Shown: in pieces, positions 15,180 to 22,466 of the stretch | How positions within the stretch are numbered: position 1 is the stretch's first letter | Layout: each line of letters opens with the position of its first letter | Notes under the pieces: generated by a model | Seen by the model: the letters and a program-made list of their open reading frames with translations, nothing else | Told to the model about the DNA's origin: nothing | Database searches by the model: none | Position numbers and translations under genes: made by a program | NCBI GenBank assembly: GCA_965363675.1 | Contig: CBDTTW010000026.1 | Span: 1 to 23,834, forward strand | Direction: 5' to 3' | Length of the DNA: 23,834 nt | Source of the DNA: CBDTTW01 sp965363675 | Lineage (GTDB): Bacteria > Bacteroidota > Rhodothermia > Rhodothermales > DASSAV01

Positions 15180-17321
15180 ATGGCTATCGTCTCCATGCCG
15201 AACGTGCTCGACATCTTCGACCCCAACGAAGACCTGCCCCTGGTGCAGCCCGGCCGGACCTATCCCATCGGGGCCACCGTCTCCGGCGACGGGGTCAACT
15301 TTTGCGTCTTCTCCAAGAACGGCGTTTTCATCGAACTGCTGCTTTTCGAGGACGTGGACGACCCGCACCCCCGGGTGATCCCGCTCGACCCTGAGCAGAA
15401 CCGCACGTTCTATTACTGGCACGTCTTCGTGCGCGGCATCGGGGCGGGGCAGCTCTACGGCTACCGCGTCTACGGCCCCGACGACCCGGCGCAGGGCCAC
15501 CGCTTCGACGGCTGGAAGGTGCTCGTCGATCCGTACGCCCGCGCGGTGGCCCAGGGCCGCAACTTCAGCCGCGACGCCGCCCGCTTCCCCGGCGACAACT
15601 GCGCCTACGCCCTGAAAAGCGTCGTCGTGGACCCCGGCGCCTACGACTGGGAAGGCGACGCCCCCCTCGGCCGGCCCTTCGGCGGCACGGTCATCTACGA
15701 ACTGCATGTGGGCGGCTTCACGAGCCACCCCAACTCGGGCCTTGCGCCCGAGCTGCGCGGGACCTATGCCGGGCTGAAGGAAAAAATACCCTACCTGAAA
15801 AGCCTCGGCGTGACGGCCGTCGAGCTGCTGCCGGTGCAGCTTTTCGACGAGCACGACGCCCCTACGCCGCTCACGAACTACTGGGGCTACAGCCCGATTG
15901 CCTTTTTCGCGCCGCACTCGGGCTACAGCGCCGACCGCTCGCCGCTCGGCCCGGTCAACGAGTTCCGCGACATGGTCAAGGCGCTGCACCGCGCCGGCAT
16001 CGAGGTCATCCTGGACGTGGTCTTCAACCACTCGGCCGAGGGCGACGAGAAAGGGCCGACCTACTCGTTCAAGGGCTTCGAGAACCGCGCCTACTATACG
16101 CTCCAGGAGGACGACCGCGCCCGCTACGCCAACTACACCGGCTGCGGCAACACGATCAACGCCAACCACTCCATCGTGCGGCGCATGATCCTGGAGTGCC
16201 TGTGCTACTGGGTCACCGAGATGCACGTCGACGGCTTCCGGTTCGACCTGGCGAGCGTGCTGGCGCGCGACGAGACCGGGCAGCCGCTCCGAAGCCCCCC
16301 TGTGCTCTGGTCCATCGAGTCGCACCCGGTGCTGGCCGGGGCCAAGATCATCGCCGAGGCGTGGGACGCCGCCGGGCTCTACCAGGTGGGCACCTTCATC
16401 GGGCACCGCTGGGCCGAGTGGAACGGGCAGTACCGCGACGACGTGCGCCGCTTCTTCCGCGGCGACCCCGACACCGTCGTGCGGTTGGCCCGCCGCATTA
16501 CGGGCAGCCGCGACATCTACCCGCACCCCGAGCGCGAGCCGAACCGCAGCATCAACTTCATCACTTCGCACGACGGCTTTACGCTCAACGACCTCGTCTC
16601 GTACAACGACAAGCACAACGAGGCCAACCGCGAGCAGAACCGCGACGGCGCCGACGTGAACTTTAGCTGGAACTGCGGCGCCGAGGGGCCCTCGCGGCGC
16701 CCGGAGGTCGAGGCGCTGCGGCGGCGGCAGATCAAGAACTTCCTGGCCGTGCTGCTGCTCTCGCAAGGCACGCCGATGCTGCTCATGGGCGACGAGGTGC
16801 GGCGCTCGCAGCGAGGCAACAACAACGCGTATTGCCAGAACAACGAGCTGAGCTGGTTCGACTGGGCCTCGGTCGAACGGGAGGCAGGGCTGGTGCGGTT
16901 CGTGCGGGGGCTGCTCAGCTTTACGGCCACCTTCGATCCGTTCCTGGAGCGCAACTTCTGGGCGGAGGCCGCCCCCGGCGCGTGGGGCCCCGGGCCGAGC
17001 GCAGCCGCGCCTGCCGGCCCGACCGTCATCGAGTGGCACGGCGTGCGCCTGCACCGCCCCGACTACGGCTACGAGTCGCACAGCCTGGCCTATACGCTCT
17101 ACTGGGCCGACCGCAGCCGCCGCCTGCACGTCATGCTCAACGCCTACTGGGAGCCGCTCGTGTTCGAGCTGCCCCCGCTGCCCGCGCGCTACCGCTGGCG
17201 CCGCATCGTGGACACGAGCCTGGAGGCCCCCGAGGACTACGCCACCCCCGAGCACGCCGCCCGCATCGAGGCCGACCACTACCGCTGCGAAGCCCGCTCC
17301 GTGGTGGTCCTGCTGGCGTAG
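15180..17321 (+). CDS. glgX: Glycogen debranching enzyme GlgX (isoamylase-type GH13)
   Basis: A 713-residue enzyme hydrolysing alpha-1,6 branch linkages of glycogen or limit dextrins. The N-terminal CBM48/isoamylase domain (about 20-160) begins with PIGATVSGDGVNFCVFSKN. The GH13 barrel follows with region I DVVFNH (279-284), the nucleophile D356 in VDGFRFDLA, the acid/base E393 in IIAEAWDAAG and the transition-state Asp465 in ITSHDGFT. A C-terminal beta domain completes it. The closing RYRWRRIVDTSLEAPEDY region is typical of the GlgX/TreX branch. The ATG at 15180 is preferred; an in-frame GTG at 15171 would add three residues. No other glycogen genes are adjacent. The unusually long antisense frame over this gene is a codon-bias artefact. 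Confidence 0.95.
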   Translation: MAIVSMPNVLDIFDPNEDLPLVQPGRTYPIGATVSGDGVNFCVFSKNGVFIELLLFEDVDDPHPRVIPLDPEQNRTFYYWHVFVRGIGAGQLYGYRVYGPDDPAQGHRFDGWKVLVDPYARAVAQGRNFSRDAARFPGDNCAYALKSVVVDPGAYDWEGDAPLGRPFGGTVIYELHVGGFTSHPNSGLAPELRGTYAGLKEKIPYLKSLGVTAVELLPVQLFDEHDAPTPLTNYWGYSPIAFFAPHSGYSADRSPLGPVNEFRDMVKALHRAGIEVILDVVFNHSAEGDEKGPTYSFKGFENRAYYTLQEDDRARYANYTGCGNTINANHSIVRRMILECLCYWVTEMHVDGFRFDLASVLARDETGQPLRSPPVLWSIESHPVLAGAKIIAEAWDAAGLYQVGTFIGHRWAEWNGQYRDDVRRFFRGDPDTVVRLARRITGSRDIYPHPEREPNRSINFITSHDGFTLNDLVSYNDKHNEANREQNRDGADVNFSWNCGAEGPSRRPEVEALRRRQIKNFLAVLLLSQGTPMLLMGDEVRRSQRGNNNAYCQNNELSWFDWASVEREAGLVRFVRGLLSFTATFDPFLERNFWAEAAPGAWGPGPSAAAPAGPTVIEWHGVRLHRPDYGYESHSLAYTLYWADRSRRLHVMLNAYWEPLVFELPPLPARYRWRRIVDTSLEAPEDYATPEHAARIEADHYRCEARSVVVLLA

Positions 17322-17415
17322 GCCGTTTTCCGGTGAGTTGGGTGCATTGTATGACGAAGGGAGCGCTTGCGACGCGCCAGGTCTCGGTGGCGCGGCTTCA
17401 TGCATGAGAGGAAGT
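17322..17415 (+). promoter_or_regulatory. Leader of the AlbA_2 gene: short ORF plus hairpin
   Basis: Downstream of glgX and upstream of the AlbA_2 gene. An 18-codon ORF runs from ATG at 17351 to TGA at 17405-17407. Within it is a perfect 7-bp inverted repeat, CGCGCCA at 17373-17379 and TGGCGCG at 17388-17394, with an 8-nt loop and no T-tract. A strong Shine-Dalgarno-like GAGAGGAAG (17406-17414) overlaps the short ORF's stop and precedes the ATG at 17416. This could be a translational leader or operator, or chance structure at the edge of the inserted DNA. Confidence 0.35.
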
Positions 17416-19086
17416 ATGACCAGTGAGCAATTCATACTAGACCTCGTCGATCGCTTTCGGCAGGAGACGAGCGAGAAGGAGTGGCTTGAGTTCAAGCAGA
17501 CCGAGGTGCAGCCGGGCGACCGGCTGGGCGAATACTTCTCGGCGCTCGCCAATTCGGCGGCGCTCGCCTTCAAACCGTATGGTTACCTCATCCTCGGTGT
17601 TCAGGATGAGACGCACGCTGTTGTGGGCACGCGGTTCGATCATCGCACCGGCAAGGTTAAGAAGAACCAGGATCTTTGGATGTGGACGCTGGCCGGGCTA
17701 AATCCCGCAATCGCCATAGATGTTTACGTGGTCCAACACCCGAAGGGCCGACTTGTCGTTTTTCGTATCGCCGCGCCGCGAGATCAGCCAGTGGCGTTCT
17801 ATGGGCGCGAATACGTCCGCGTCAACTCTTGTAATCAGGCGCTCGAAAAGCACCCGGACAAGCGTCGCGCCTTGTGGCGTCTTGGGATCGATTGGTCGGC
17901 AGAGATTGTTTCTGAGGCTTCCTTAGTCGACCTTGATTCTGAGGCAGTTGCAAAGGCGCGCGACGAGTACGCAAAGAAAAATCCTCAGAAGGCGGAAGCG
18001 CTCGCAGGATGGGACGACGCTACATTCCTAAACAAAGCGCGCGTAACGATTCGCGGGCATATCACCCGCACGGCTATACTGCTTTTAGGTTTAGAAGAAT
18101 CTGCATCACTGCTTTCGCCTTCGGTTGCCAAGCTCTCGTGGATCCTGAAAAACGACAATAATCAAGAGCTTGACTATGGTCATTTTGGTCCCCCGTTCTT
18201 GCTGAATGTTGACGCACTGCTTGCGCGCGTCCGGAATCTGACAGTTCGAGCGTTGCCGGGAGGAACGCTGTTTCCCAAGGAGATCGAGCAGTACGACAAT
18301 TATGTTATCCGCGAGGCGCTTCACAACGCCATCGCCCACCAAGACTATGCGCTGCGAGGCCGCGTCCAGGTCGTTGAGACTCCGAGCCGCCTACTCATAA
18401 CCAATGTCGGCCGGTTCATTCCAAATTCCGTAGAGGAGGTAATTGATCAGGACGCGCCCCAGGAAGTATATCGTAATCCTTTCCTCGCTGAAGCGATGGT
18501 AAGTTTGAATATGATCGACACTCAGGGGGGCGGCATCAAGCGCATGTACCAAAAGCAGCGCGAGCGTTACTTCCCTCTGCCGAGCTACGACTTCTCCGAT
18601 CCCGCCCGCGTTGCTGTAACCATTCCCGGCAGCATCATGGACGAGCAGTATACCCGCCTTCTCATGAGCCGGCCGGATTTGAGTCTTGCTCAGGTTGTTC
18701 TTCTCGACAAAGTGCAGAAGCGAATTCCCATAGCGCACAAGGATCATAAGTATTTGAAGTCCGAAGGACTTGTCGAGGGGAGATACCCAAAGACCATCGT
18801 CTCCGGAGCGATGGCTCGGGCGACAGGTCAGCAAGTAGAGCACATTCTAGTTCGCGGATTCGATAATGCTTACTACAGGGACCTGGTTGAGAAGATGATC
18901 CGTGAGCATGGCCCTGTTTCTCGGGCGCAAATCGACTCGCTGCTCTTGAATAAATTGCCTCTTGGTTTGAGCCATAAGCAGAAGAAGAACAAAATACATG
19001 ACATTCTGACATCTCTTTCGCGGAGCAGGCGCATCACAAATGTCGGCACCAAGCGTGACTCACAGTGGATACTGGGGCAAGGGTAA
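17416..19086 (+). CDS. Schlafen-like AlbA_2 / GHKL-ATPase-like protein, horizontally acquired
   Basis: A 556-residue protein. Residues about 20-150 form an AlbA_2 (Schlafen-like) domain: EWLEFKQTE, then GEYFSALANSAAL, YLILGVQDETHAVVGT and later YVRVNSCNQALEKHP. Residues about 280-400 look like the RecG C-terminal-like HATPase fold seen in such proteins: YVIREALHNAIAHQDYALRG, RLLITNVGRF, RNPFLAEAMVSLNMIDTQGGGIKRM. The C-terminus (about 440-556) appears to hold winged-helix segments, including HGPVSRAQIDSLL. Such proteins are annotated as putative DNA-binding ATPases or regulators, and some relatives occur near defence systems; the function here is unproven. The ATG at 17416 has a good ribosome site. 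Codon use and GC differ sharply from all neighbours (many AT-ending codons), indicating transfer. It stands alone between glgX and hisD. Confidence 0.85.
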   Translation: MTSEQFILDLVDRFRQETSEKEWLEFKQTEVQPGDRLGEYFSALANSAALAFKPYGYLILGVQDETHAVVGTRFDHRTGKVKKNQDLWMWTLAGLNPAIAIDVYVVQHPKGRLVVFRIAAPRDQPVAFYGREYVRVNSCNQALEKHPDKRRALWRLGIDWSAEIVSEASLVDLDSEAVAKARDEYAKKNPQKAEALAGWDDATFLNKARVTIRGHITRTAILLLGLEESASLLSPSVAKLSWILKNDNNQELDYGHFGPPFLLNVDALLARVRNLTVRALPGGTLFPKEIEQYDNYVIREALHNAIAHQDYALRGRVQVVETPSRLLITNVGRFIPNSVEEVIDQDAPQEVYRNPFLAEAMVSLNMIDTQGGGIKRMYQKQRERYFPLPSYDFSDPARVAVTIPGSIMDEQYTRLLMSRPDLSLAQVVLLDKVQKRIPIAHKDHKYLKSEGLVEGRYPKTIVSGAMARATGQQVEHILVRGFDNAYYRDLVEKMIREHGPVSRAQIDSLLLNKLPLGLSHKQKKNKIHDILTSLSRSRRITNVGTKRDSQWILGQG

Positions 19087-19340
19087 TCCCGTATGTTACA
19101 CAAAGGGTCCAGGGTTTTTGCACAAAGGATGTGCTGAAAAAGGGCCTAAACGGCTCATAAACGCCTTTGTGCTATGTGTGCGCAGTCGTGCGTTGCACAA
19201 ATGAATCGCAAAGGGCGGCAGGCGCATGGGCGCAGGGCGCTCAACTTTTTGCGCCGCCGGGTGGCGCCCGGGGGCGGGCGTGGGGCATATTAGAACGCTC
19301 TGCGCCGGCCGCTGCCGGCGCCATCACAGCCTGGAGAGTC
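19087..19340 (+). other. Repeat-bearing intergenic region between the island and hisD
   Basis: 254 bp with no gene I can support. The first half has lower GC and continues the island; base composition returns to host level from roughly 19210. It contains the CACAAA-type repeats listed separately. A 39-codon ORF (19174-19293) is present but has nothing to support it. A GGAGAG ribosome site at 19333-19338 precedes hisD. No promoter of the type seen elsewhere in the window was found. Confidence 0.5.
19096..19204. repeat. Repeated TT(A/G)CACAAA(G/T)G motif, direct and inverted copies
   Basis: Three direct copies, TTACACAAAGGG at 19096-19107, TTGCACAAAGGA at 19118-19129 and TTGCACAAATGA at 19193-19204. 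One inverted copy, CCTTTGTGC at 19164-19172, is the exact reverse complement of GCACAAAGG at 19120-19128. The first two copies are 22 bp apart, about two helical turns. They could be operator sites, iteron-like sites or the footprint of the insertion. Confidence 0.5.
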
Positions 19341-20651
19341 ATGATACCCATCATAGAGTATGCCGAGCGCGCCGAGCGGATGCAGGCCATCCTGAGCCGC
19401 GCCGCCTCGTTCGACGAAGCCGTCGAGCAGTCGGTGCGCAGCATCCTGGCGGCGGTGCGCGCCGGGGGCGACGCGGCCCTGCGCGATCTGACGGAAAAGT
19501 TCGACGGGGTGCGCCCCGAGGCGCTGCGCGTGCCGCCGGAGGCCATCGCCGAGGCGCTGGCCGCCCTTGACCCTGCCCTCCGCGCCGTGCTGGAGGCGGC
19601 TGCGGCCAACATCCGCCGCTTCCACGAGCGGCAGCGCCAGAACTCTTGGTTCACCGACGACGGCGACGGCGTAGTGCTCGGCCAGCGGATCGTGCCCATC
19701 GAGCGCGTAGGGCTGTACGTGCCGGGGGGGCAGGCATTCTACCCGTCGAGCGTGCTCATGAACGCCATTCCGGCGCAGACGGCCGGCGTGCCGGAGCTGT
19801 GCATCGTCTCGCCGCCGCAGCCCGACGGGCGGCCGCATCCGCTCGTGCTGGCGACGGCGGGCTACCTCGGCATCGAGACGGTCTACGCCGTCGGGGGGGC
19901 GCAGGCCGTGGCCGCGCTGGCCTACGGCACGGAGACCATCCCGCAAGTGGACAAGATCGTAGGCCCCGGCAACGCCTACGTCGCCGCCGCCAAGAAACAG
20001 GTGTTCGGCCGCGTCGCCATCGACTCCATCGCCGGGCCTACCGAGATCGTCGTCTACGCCGACGCGTCGGCGCGCGCGGATTTCGTGGCGGCGGACCTCG
20101 TGGCGCAGGCCGAACACGACGCCCGGGCCTCGGCGATCCTCGTTACGACCTCGCCGCGCCTGGCCGAGGAGACGGCGGCGGCCGTAGCGCGCCTGGCCGA
20201 GGGCCACCCGCGCGCCGGCATCCTGGCCGCGTCGCTGGCGGAGTACTCGGCGCTCGTGACGGCCCCCGGCGAGGCCGAAGCCCTGGCGCTCGTCAACGAG
20301 CTGGCCGCCGAGCATCTGGTGCTCATGGTCGATGACCCCTGGCGGCTCCTGCCGCACATCCGGCACGCCGGGGCGGTGTTCATGGGCCACTATTCCGCCG
20401 AGCCCGTCGGCGACTACTTCGCCGGGCCCAACCACGTGCTGCCCACCGGCGGCACGGCGCGCTACGCCTCGGCCCTGGGCGTCGAGGACTTCGTGCGCCG
20501 GCAGTCGCTCATCGCCTACACCGCCGAGCGCCTGCGCCGGACGGCCCCGGCCATTGCGGCGTTCGCGCGCGCCGAAGCCCTGCCGGGACATGCCCACGCC
20601 GTCGAGGTGCGCCTTCAGGCGGCCAAGGCTCCGGCGGAGGGCGCCCTATGA
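19341..20651 (+). CDS. hisD: Histidinol dehydrogenase HisD
   Basis: A 436-residue zinc enzyme oxidising L-histidinol to L-histidine in two NAD-dependent steps, the end of histidine synthesis. Visible hallmarks are VGLYVPGG, the VGGAQAVAALAYGTETIPQVDKIVGPGNAYV block, IDSIAGPTEI, DLVAQAEHD (zinc-ligand Gln and His), the catalytic pair in ELAAEHL, GDYFAGPNHVLPTGGTAR (zinc-ligand Asp and substrate His) and the terminal GHAHAVEVR (zinc-ligand His). The ATG at 19341 follows GGAGAG at 19333-19338; the frame is open upstream but with unrelated sequence. The stop overlaps the hisC start as ATGA (20648-20651), implying translational coupling. It is the first host gene after the low-GC island. Confidence 0.96.
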   Translation: MIPIIEYAERAERMQAILSRAASFDEAVEQSVRSILAAVRAGGDAALRDLTEKFDGVRPEALRVPPEAIAEALAALDPALRAVLEAAAANIRRFHERQRQNSWFTDDGDGVVLGQRIVPIERVGLYVPGGQAFYPSSVLMNAIPAQTAGVPELCIVSPPQPDGRPHPLVLATAGYLGIETVYAVGGAQAVAALAYGTETIPQVDKIVGPGNAYVAAAKKQVFGRVAIDSIAGPTEIVVYADASARADFVAADLVAQAEHDARASAILVTTSPRLAEETAAAVARLAEGHPRAGILAASLAEYSALVTAPGEAEALALVNELAAEHLVLMVDDPWRLLPHIRHAGAVFMGHYSAEPVGDYFAGPNHVLPTGGTARYASALGVEDFVRRQSLIAYTAERLRRTAPAIAAFARAEALPGHAHAVEVRLQAAKAPAEGAL

Positions 20652-21766
20652 ACACCCCTTCCCCCGACGCCCTGGACCGCGTGATCGGCGCGTTCCGCCC
20701 GGCCGTGCGCGCCCTGCACCCCTACCTCGTCGGGCGGCCTCCCGACGTGCATACCAAGCTCAACCAGAACGAAAGCCCCTACGACCTTCCCGAGGCGCTC
20801 AAGGAGGAGATCGTAGCGGCCTTCCGGGAGGCGCCGTTCAACCGCTACCCGACCGAGCAGCCGGAGCGCCTGAAGGCGGCCCTCTCCGAACGCCTCGGCG
20901 TGCCCCCGGAAATGCTGCTCGTCGGCAACGGCTCGAACGAGCTGACGCTGCTGCTCGGCATCACGCTCATCGAGCGCGGCGTGCCCGTGGTGCTGCCGCG
21001 CCCGATGTTCTCGCTCTACGCCAAGATCGTCCGGCTCTTCGACGGCGCCTTGACCGAGGTGGCCCCGCTGCCCGATTTGCGCTTCGACGCGGCCGGGCTG
21101 GCCGCCGCCGCCGAGCGGGTGCGCCCGGCGCTGACGGTCGTCACGACGCCCAACAACCCGACGGGCCTGGCGATGCCTCCGGAGGAGGTCGAGGCGGTCG
21201 TGGCCGCCGCGCCGGGCGTCGTGGTGGTGGATGAGGCGTACGTGGACTTCCACCCTGAGGGCAGCGCGCTCGGCCTGCTGGCGCGCTATCCACAGCTCGT
21301 GCTGATGCGCACTTTCAGCAAAGCGTTCGGGCTGGCCGGGTTGCGCCTGGGCTACCTCGTCGCGCGCCCCGAGGTGATCGCGGCGTTTACGCGCGCCATC
21401 AGCCCGTTTGTCGTGGACCCGCTTTCGGAGGCCGTGGCCGTGGCCCTGCTGCGCCGCGCCGACCTCGTCGAGGCGCGCGCGCAGGAGCTGCGCCGGGGCG
21501 CCGGCGCGCTGACGGCCGCGCTCCGGGGGCTGCCCGGGGTGCGCGTCGTAGAGCCGTCGGCGGCAAACTTCGTTATATTCGAGGCCGCCGGCGCCGAGCC
21601 GGGCGCCCTCACGGCGGCCCTGGCGGCGCGGGGCGTGCTCGTGCGCGACATGAGCGGCTACCCCGATCTGCGCGGCTACGTCCGCGTCAGCGTCGGGACG
21701 CCGGCTGAGAACCAGCATTTTTTGGAGGCGTTGAAGGCGTCACTGGTTGCCGCAAGGCCGCGCTAA
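20648..21766 (+). CDS. hisC: Histidinol-phosphate aminotransferase HisC
   Basis: A 372-residue fold-type I aminotransferase converting imidazole-acetol phosphate and glutamate to histidinol phosphate. Visible features are LNQNESPYDLP (38-48), GNGSNELT (93-100), TPNNPTG (167-173), VVVVDEAYVDF (191-201) and the PLP lysine K225 in RTFSKAFGLAGLRLGY. SAANFVIFE and the late Arg in GYVRVSVGT complete the active-site pattern. It overlaps hisD by 4 bp. HisC acts two steps before HisD; the phosphatase between them (HisB or equivalent) and the remaining his genes are not in this window, at least up to the right edge. Confidence 0.95.
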   Translation: MNTPSPDALDRVIGAFRPAVRALHPYLVGRPPDVHTKLNQNESPYDLPEALKEEIVAAFREAPFNRYPTEQPERLKAALSERLGVPPEMLLVGNGSNELTLLLGITLIERGVPVVLPRPMFSLYAKIVRLFDGALTEVAPLPDLRFDAAGLAAAAERVRPALTVVTTPNNPTGLAMPPEEVEAVVAAAPGVVVVDEAYVDFHPEGSALGLLARYPQLVLMRTFSKAFGLAGLRLGYLVARPEVIAAFTRAISPFVVDPLSEAVAVALLRRADLVEARAQELRRGAGALTAALRGLPGVRVVEPSAANFVIFEAAGAEPGALTAALAARGVLVRDMSGYPDLRGYVRVSVGTPAENQHFLEALKASLVAARPR

Positions 21767-21776
21767 GCGTATCCTG
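21747..21776 (+). promoter_or_regulatory. Candidate promoter for the BFN gene
   Basis: TTG at 21747-21749 within the end of hisC, a 20-nt gap, then TATCCTG at 21770-21776. Transcription would start about 35 nt before the ATG at 21816, which would separate this gene from the his pair. Confidence 0.35.
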
Positions 21777-21815
21777 CAACCCTGAGCCCCCGTTTAAGGT
21801 TTGTCCGGCCGTTCT

Positions 21816-22409
21816 ATGGATTTCATTCAGGTTGACATTATCGGGCTATCGACGAGCCCTTCCAGCGGCGGGGCCTATGCCCTCGTGCTGGGCGAGATCA
21901 ATGGGAATCGTCGGCTGCCGATCATCATCGGGGCTTACGAGGCCCAGTCCATCGCGCTGGAGCTTGAGAAGATCCAGCCGCCCCGGCCGATGACCCACGA
22001 CCTGCTCCGCGACACCTTCGAGGCGCTCGGCGCCGAGGTCGTGGACGTGGTGATCGACGAGCTGCGCGACGGCACGTTCTTCGCCAAGATCCGGTACGTG
22101 CAGAACGGCGAGGAAGGACAGATCGACTCGCGCCCGAGCGACGCCATCGCCCTGGCCGTGCGCGTCGATGCGCCCGTCTACGTTTCGCCGAGCGTGCTGG
22201 AAGAAGCCGGCATCCCGACCGAGGATGAGGGCGCGGCGCAGCCGGCCGCTCCGCAAGCCGAAACCGTCGAGGAGCCCGAGCGCGGCCAGCCCAAGAACAC
22301 CCTCCAGCGCATGGAGCATCAGCTAGAGCAAGCCATCAAGGACGAGGACTACGAGCGCGCCGCCCACCTCCGCGACGAGATCAACAAGCTCAAGGGCGAG
22401 AACAACTAA
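21816..22409 (+). CDS. Bifunctional nuclease (BFN/DUF151) domain protein with UVR motif
   Basis: A 197-residue protein in two parts. Residues 1-135 are a BFN domain with LPIIIGAYEAQSIALELEKI, RPMTHDLLRDTFEALGAEV, FFAKIRYVQNGE and DSRPSDAIALAVRVDAPVYVS. A variable linker (136-160) is rich in Ala, Pro and Glu. Residues about 162-193 are a UvrB/UvrC-type UVR motif, LEQAIKDEDYERAAHLRDEINKLK. BFN proteins related to plant wound-induced nucleases have been reported to cleave DNA and RNA; the UVR motif mediates protein contacts in UvrB/UvrC. This fusion is common in Bacteroidota and neighbouring phyla, but its physiological role is not established. The ATG at 21816 begins the conserved domain exactly. 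Confidence 0.88.
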   Translation: MDFIQVDIIGLSTSPSSGGAYALVLGEINGNRRLPIIIGAYEAQSIALELEKIQPPRPMTHDLLRDTFEALGAEVVDVVIDELRDGTFFAKIRYVQNGEEGQIDSRPSDAIALAVRVDAPVYVSPSVLEEAGIPTEDEGAAQPAAPQAETVEEPERGQPKNTLQRMEHQLEQAIKDEDYERAAHLRDEINKLKGENN

Positions 22410-22466
22410 CCGCATGGCCCCGGCTTGCGATCTGCCCGGAGCCGCGCGCCCGTCGCGGCGCGCCCT

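Noticed and set aside
14847..17573. 908-codon open frame on the minus strand across glgX
   Set aside because: It mirrors a clear GH13 enzyme with all catalytic residues on the plus strand. In very GC-rich DNA the antisense frame stays open through codon bias, and its translation is low-complexity with no recognisable domain.
19090..19205. Integron attC-like or tRNA-like structure after the AlbA_2 gene
   Set aside because: The inverted repeat is present, but canonical RYYYAAC and GTTRRRY core sites are not, and no cloverleaf or TTCRA box could be found.
19174..19293. Possible his-operon leader peptide before hisD
   Set aside because: The 39-codon ORF has one histidine only and no His run, and I see no terminator/antiterminator pair between it and hisD.
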